NCBI RefSeq assembly: GCF_018224925.1
Contig: NZ_JAGTUF010000001.1
Span: 124,001-188,000, forward strand
Reading direction: 5' to 3'
DNA: 64,000 nt
From: Magnetospirillum sulfuroxidans
Lineage (GTDB): Bacteria > Pseudomonadota > Alphaproteobacteria > Rhodospirillales > Magnetospirillaceae
Made by a program: the position numbers and the translations under genes. Positions 63,696 to 64,000 of the stretch are shown here, in pieces; the stretch's first letter is position 1; every line of letters starts with the position of its first letter. Under the pieces are notes generated by a model, which saw only the letters and a list, made by a program, of their open reading frames with translations, was not told the origin of the DNA and did no database searches.

Positions 63696-64000
63696 TCAGA
63701 TAAGCGGGGCGGTTGCAATCTCTGGGCCAACGCTTAGGGCATAGCTCCAATCAACCGGATTGGTCAGAAAGGTCGCTGGCTGTTGCAGTGCCGCCGCCAA
63801 TAATTCCTTGTAGTGATAACGGGGGATTTCCACCACGCCGAAGCGGGACAGGTGGTCGGTGATGAATTGGGTGTCCAAAAGCACGGTGCCCCCCAGTTTC
63901 AGCCGCGCCACCAGATCGACCAACGCCACCTTTGACGCGTCGGTGCGGCGGCTGAACATGCTTTCGCCGAAAAAGGCCCCGCCCAGGGCCAAGCCATACA
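63696..64000 (-). CDS. aat: Leucyl/phenylalanyl-tRNA-protein transferase, C-terminal part (cut by window edge)
   Basis: The last 101 codons are present: [17 protein letters not shown], followed by [32 protein letters not shown] and EIPRYHY, all conserved in Aat. The enzyme adds Leu or Phe to proteins with N-terminal Arg or Lys, marking them for ClpAP (N-degron pathway). Position next to the DUF2155 region matches other alphaproteobacteria. Confidence 0.95.
   Translation of the reverse strand, partial: YGLALGGAFFGESMFSRRTDASKVALVDLVARLKLGGTVLLDTQFITDHLSRFGVVEIPRYHYKELLAAALQQPATFLTNPVDWSYALSVGPEIATAPLI

Overview
The window is high-GC, gene-dense DNA from an alphaproteobacterium, most likely a Rhodospirillales member close to Magnetospirillum. 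This is inferred from gene content, not from a search. The pointers are an NDUFA12-type complex I protein gene next to mlaD and DUF2155, a DUF2232 gene between rpsR and rplI, an acidic tail on L9, a phasin, a B12-dependent ribonucleotide reductase, several hemerythrins and a group 3b-type [NiFe] hydrogenase. No magnetosome genes are present.

Layout. 1-9.6 kb is mostly minus-strand housekeeping: purF (partial), a CvpA-like gene, radA, then dnaB-alr-mlaE-mlaF as an overlapping operon whose last gene is followed by three extra copies of its own 3' end, then cfa. 9.0-11.4 kb is the rpsF-rpsR-DUF2232-rplI operon. 11.5-12.7 kb holds a hydrolase and a hemerythrin that overlap tail to tail. 12.9-17.4 kb is fabD-fabG-acpP-fabF-mltG. 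18.3-22.2 kb holds glycogen and glucose genes (glgC divergent from glgA-glk). 22.5-25.1 kb is one very large fusion of a metallo-beta-lactamase fold, two cyclic-nucleotide-binding-like domains and a hemerythrin. 25.2-30.7 kb is an IclR regulator and a five-gene hydrogenase operon that includes a stand-alone cyclic-nucleotide-binding-like protein. 31.1-36.9 kb has a GNAT, an Rrf2 regulator and an aromatic-acid cluster (MBL protein, flavin monooxygenase, DUF2783, FAH hydrolase, maleylacetoacetate isomerase).

36.9-38.9 kb is the most unusual part. It holds two tandem 57/58-residue zinc-ribbon proteins, a 111-residue peptide built like an NHLP-leader RiPP precursor, and a divergent two-domain GNAT sharing a palindrome-rich promoter region with it. 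This combination resembles the precursor/acyltransferase pairs of fatty-acylated RiPPs and is the best candidate here for an undescribed system.

38.9-43.1 kb is an RND efflux pump with its adaptor; then come a phasin, an FkbM methyltransferase, a diguanylate cyclase, a LysR/EamA pair, modB-modC-nifX-like (no modA), and a YbhGFSR-like ABC-2 exporter. At 55.3 kb a tRNA-Arg(CCG) is followed by a decayed integration site: a truncated integrase, an IS5-type transposase remnant and a YkgJ-like gene ending in the IS border. 57.3-64 kb holds nrdJ, the NDUFA12 gene, two tandem mlaD paralogues, a DUF2155 gene, a Gln-rich coiled-coil protein and aat (partial).
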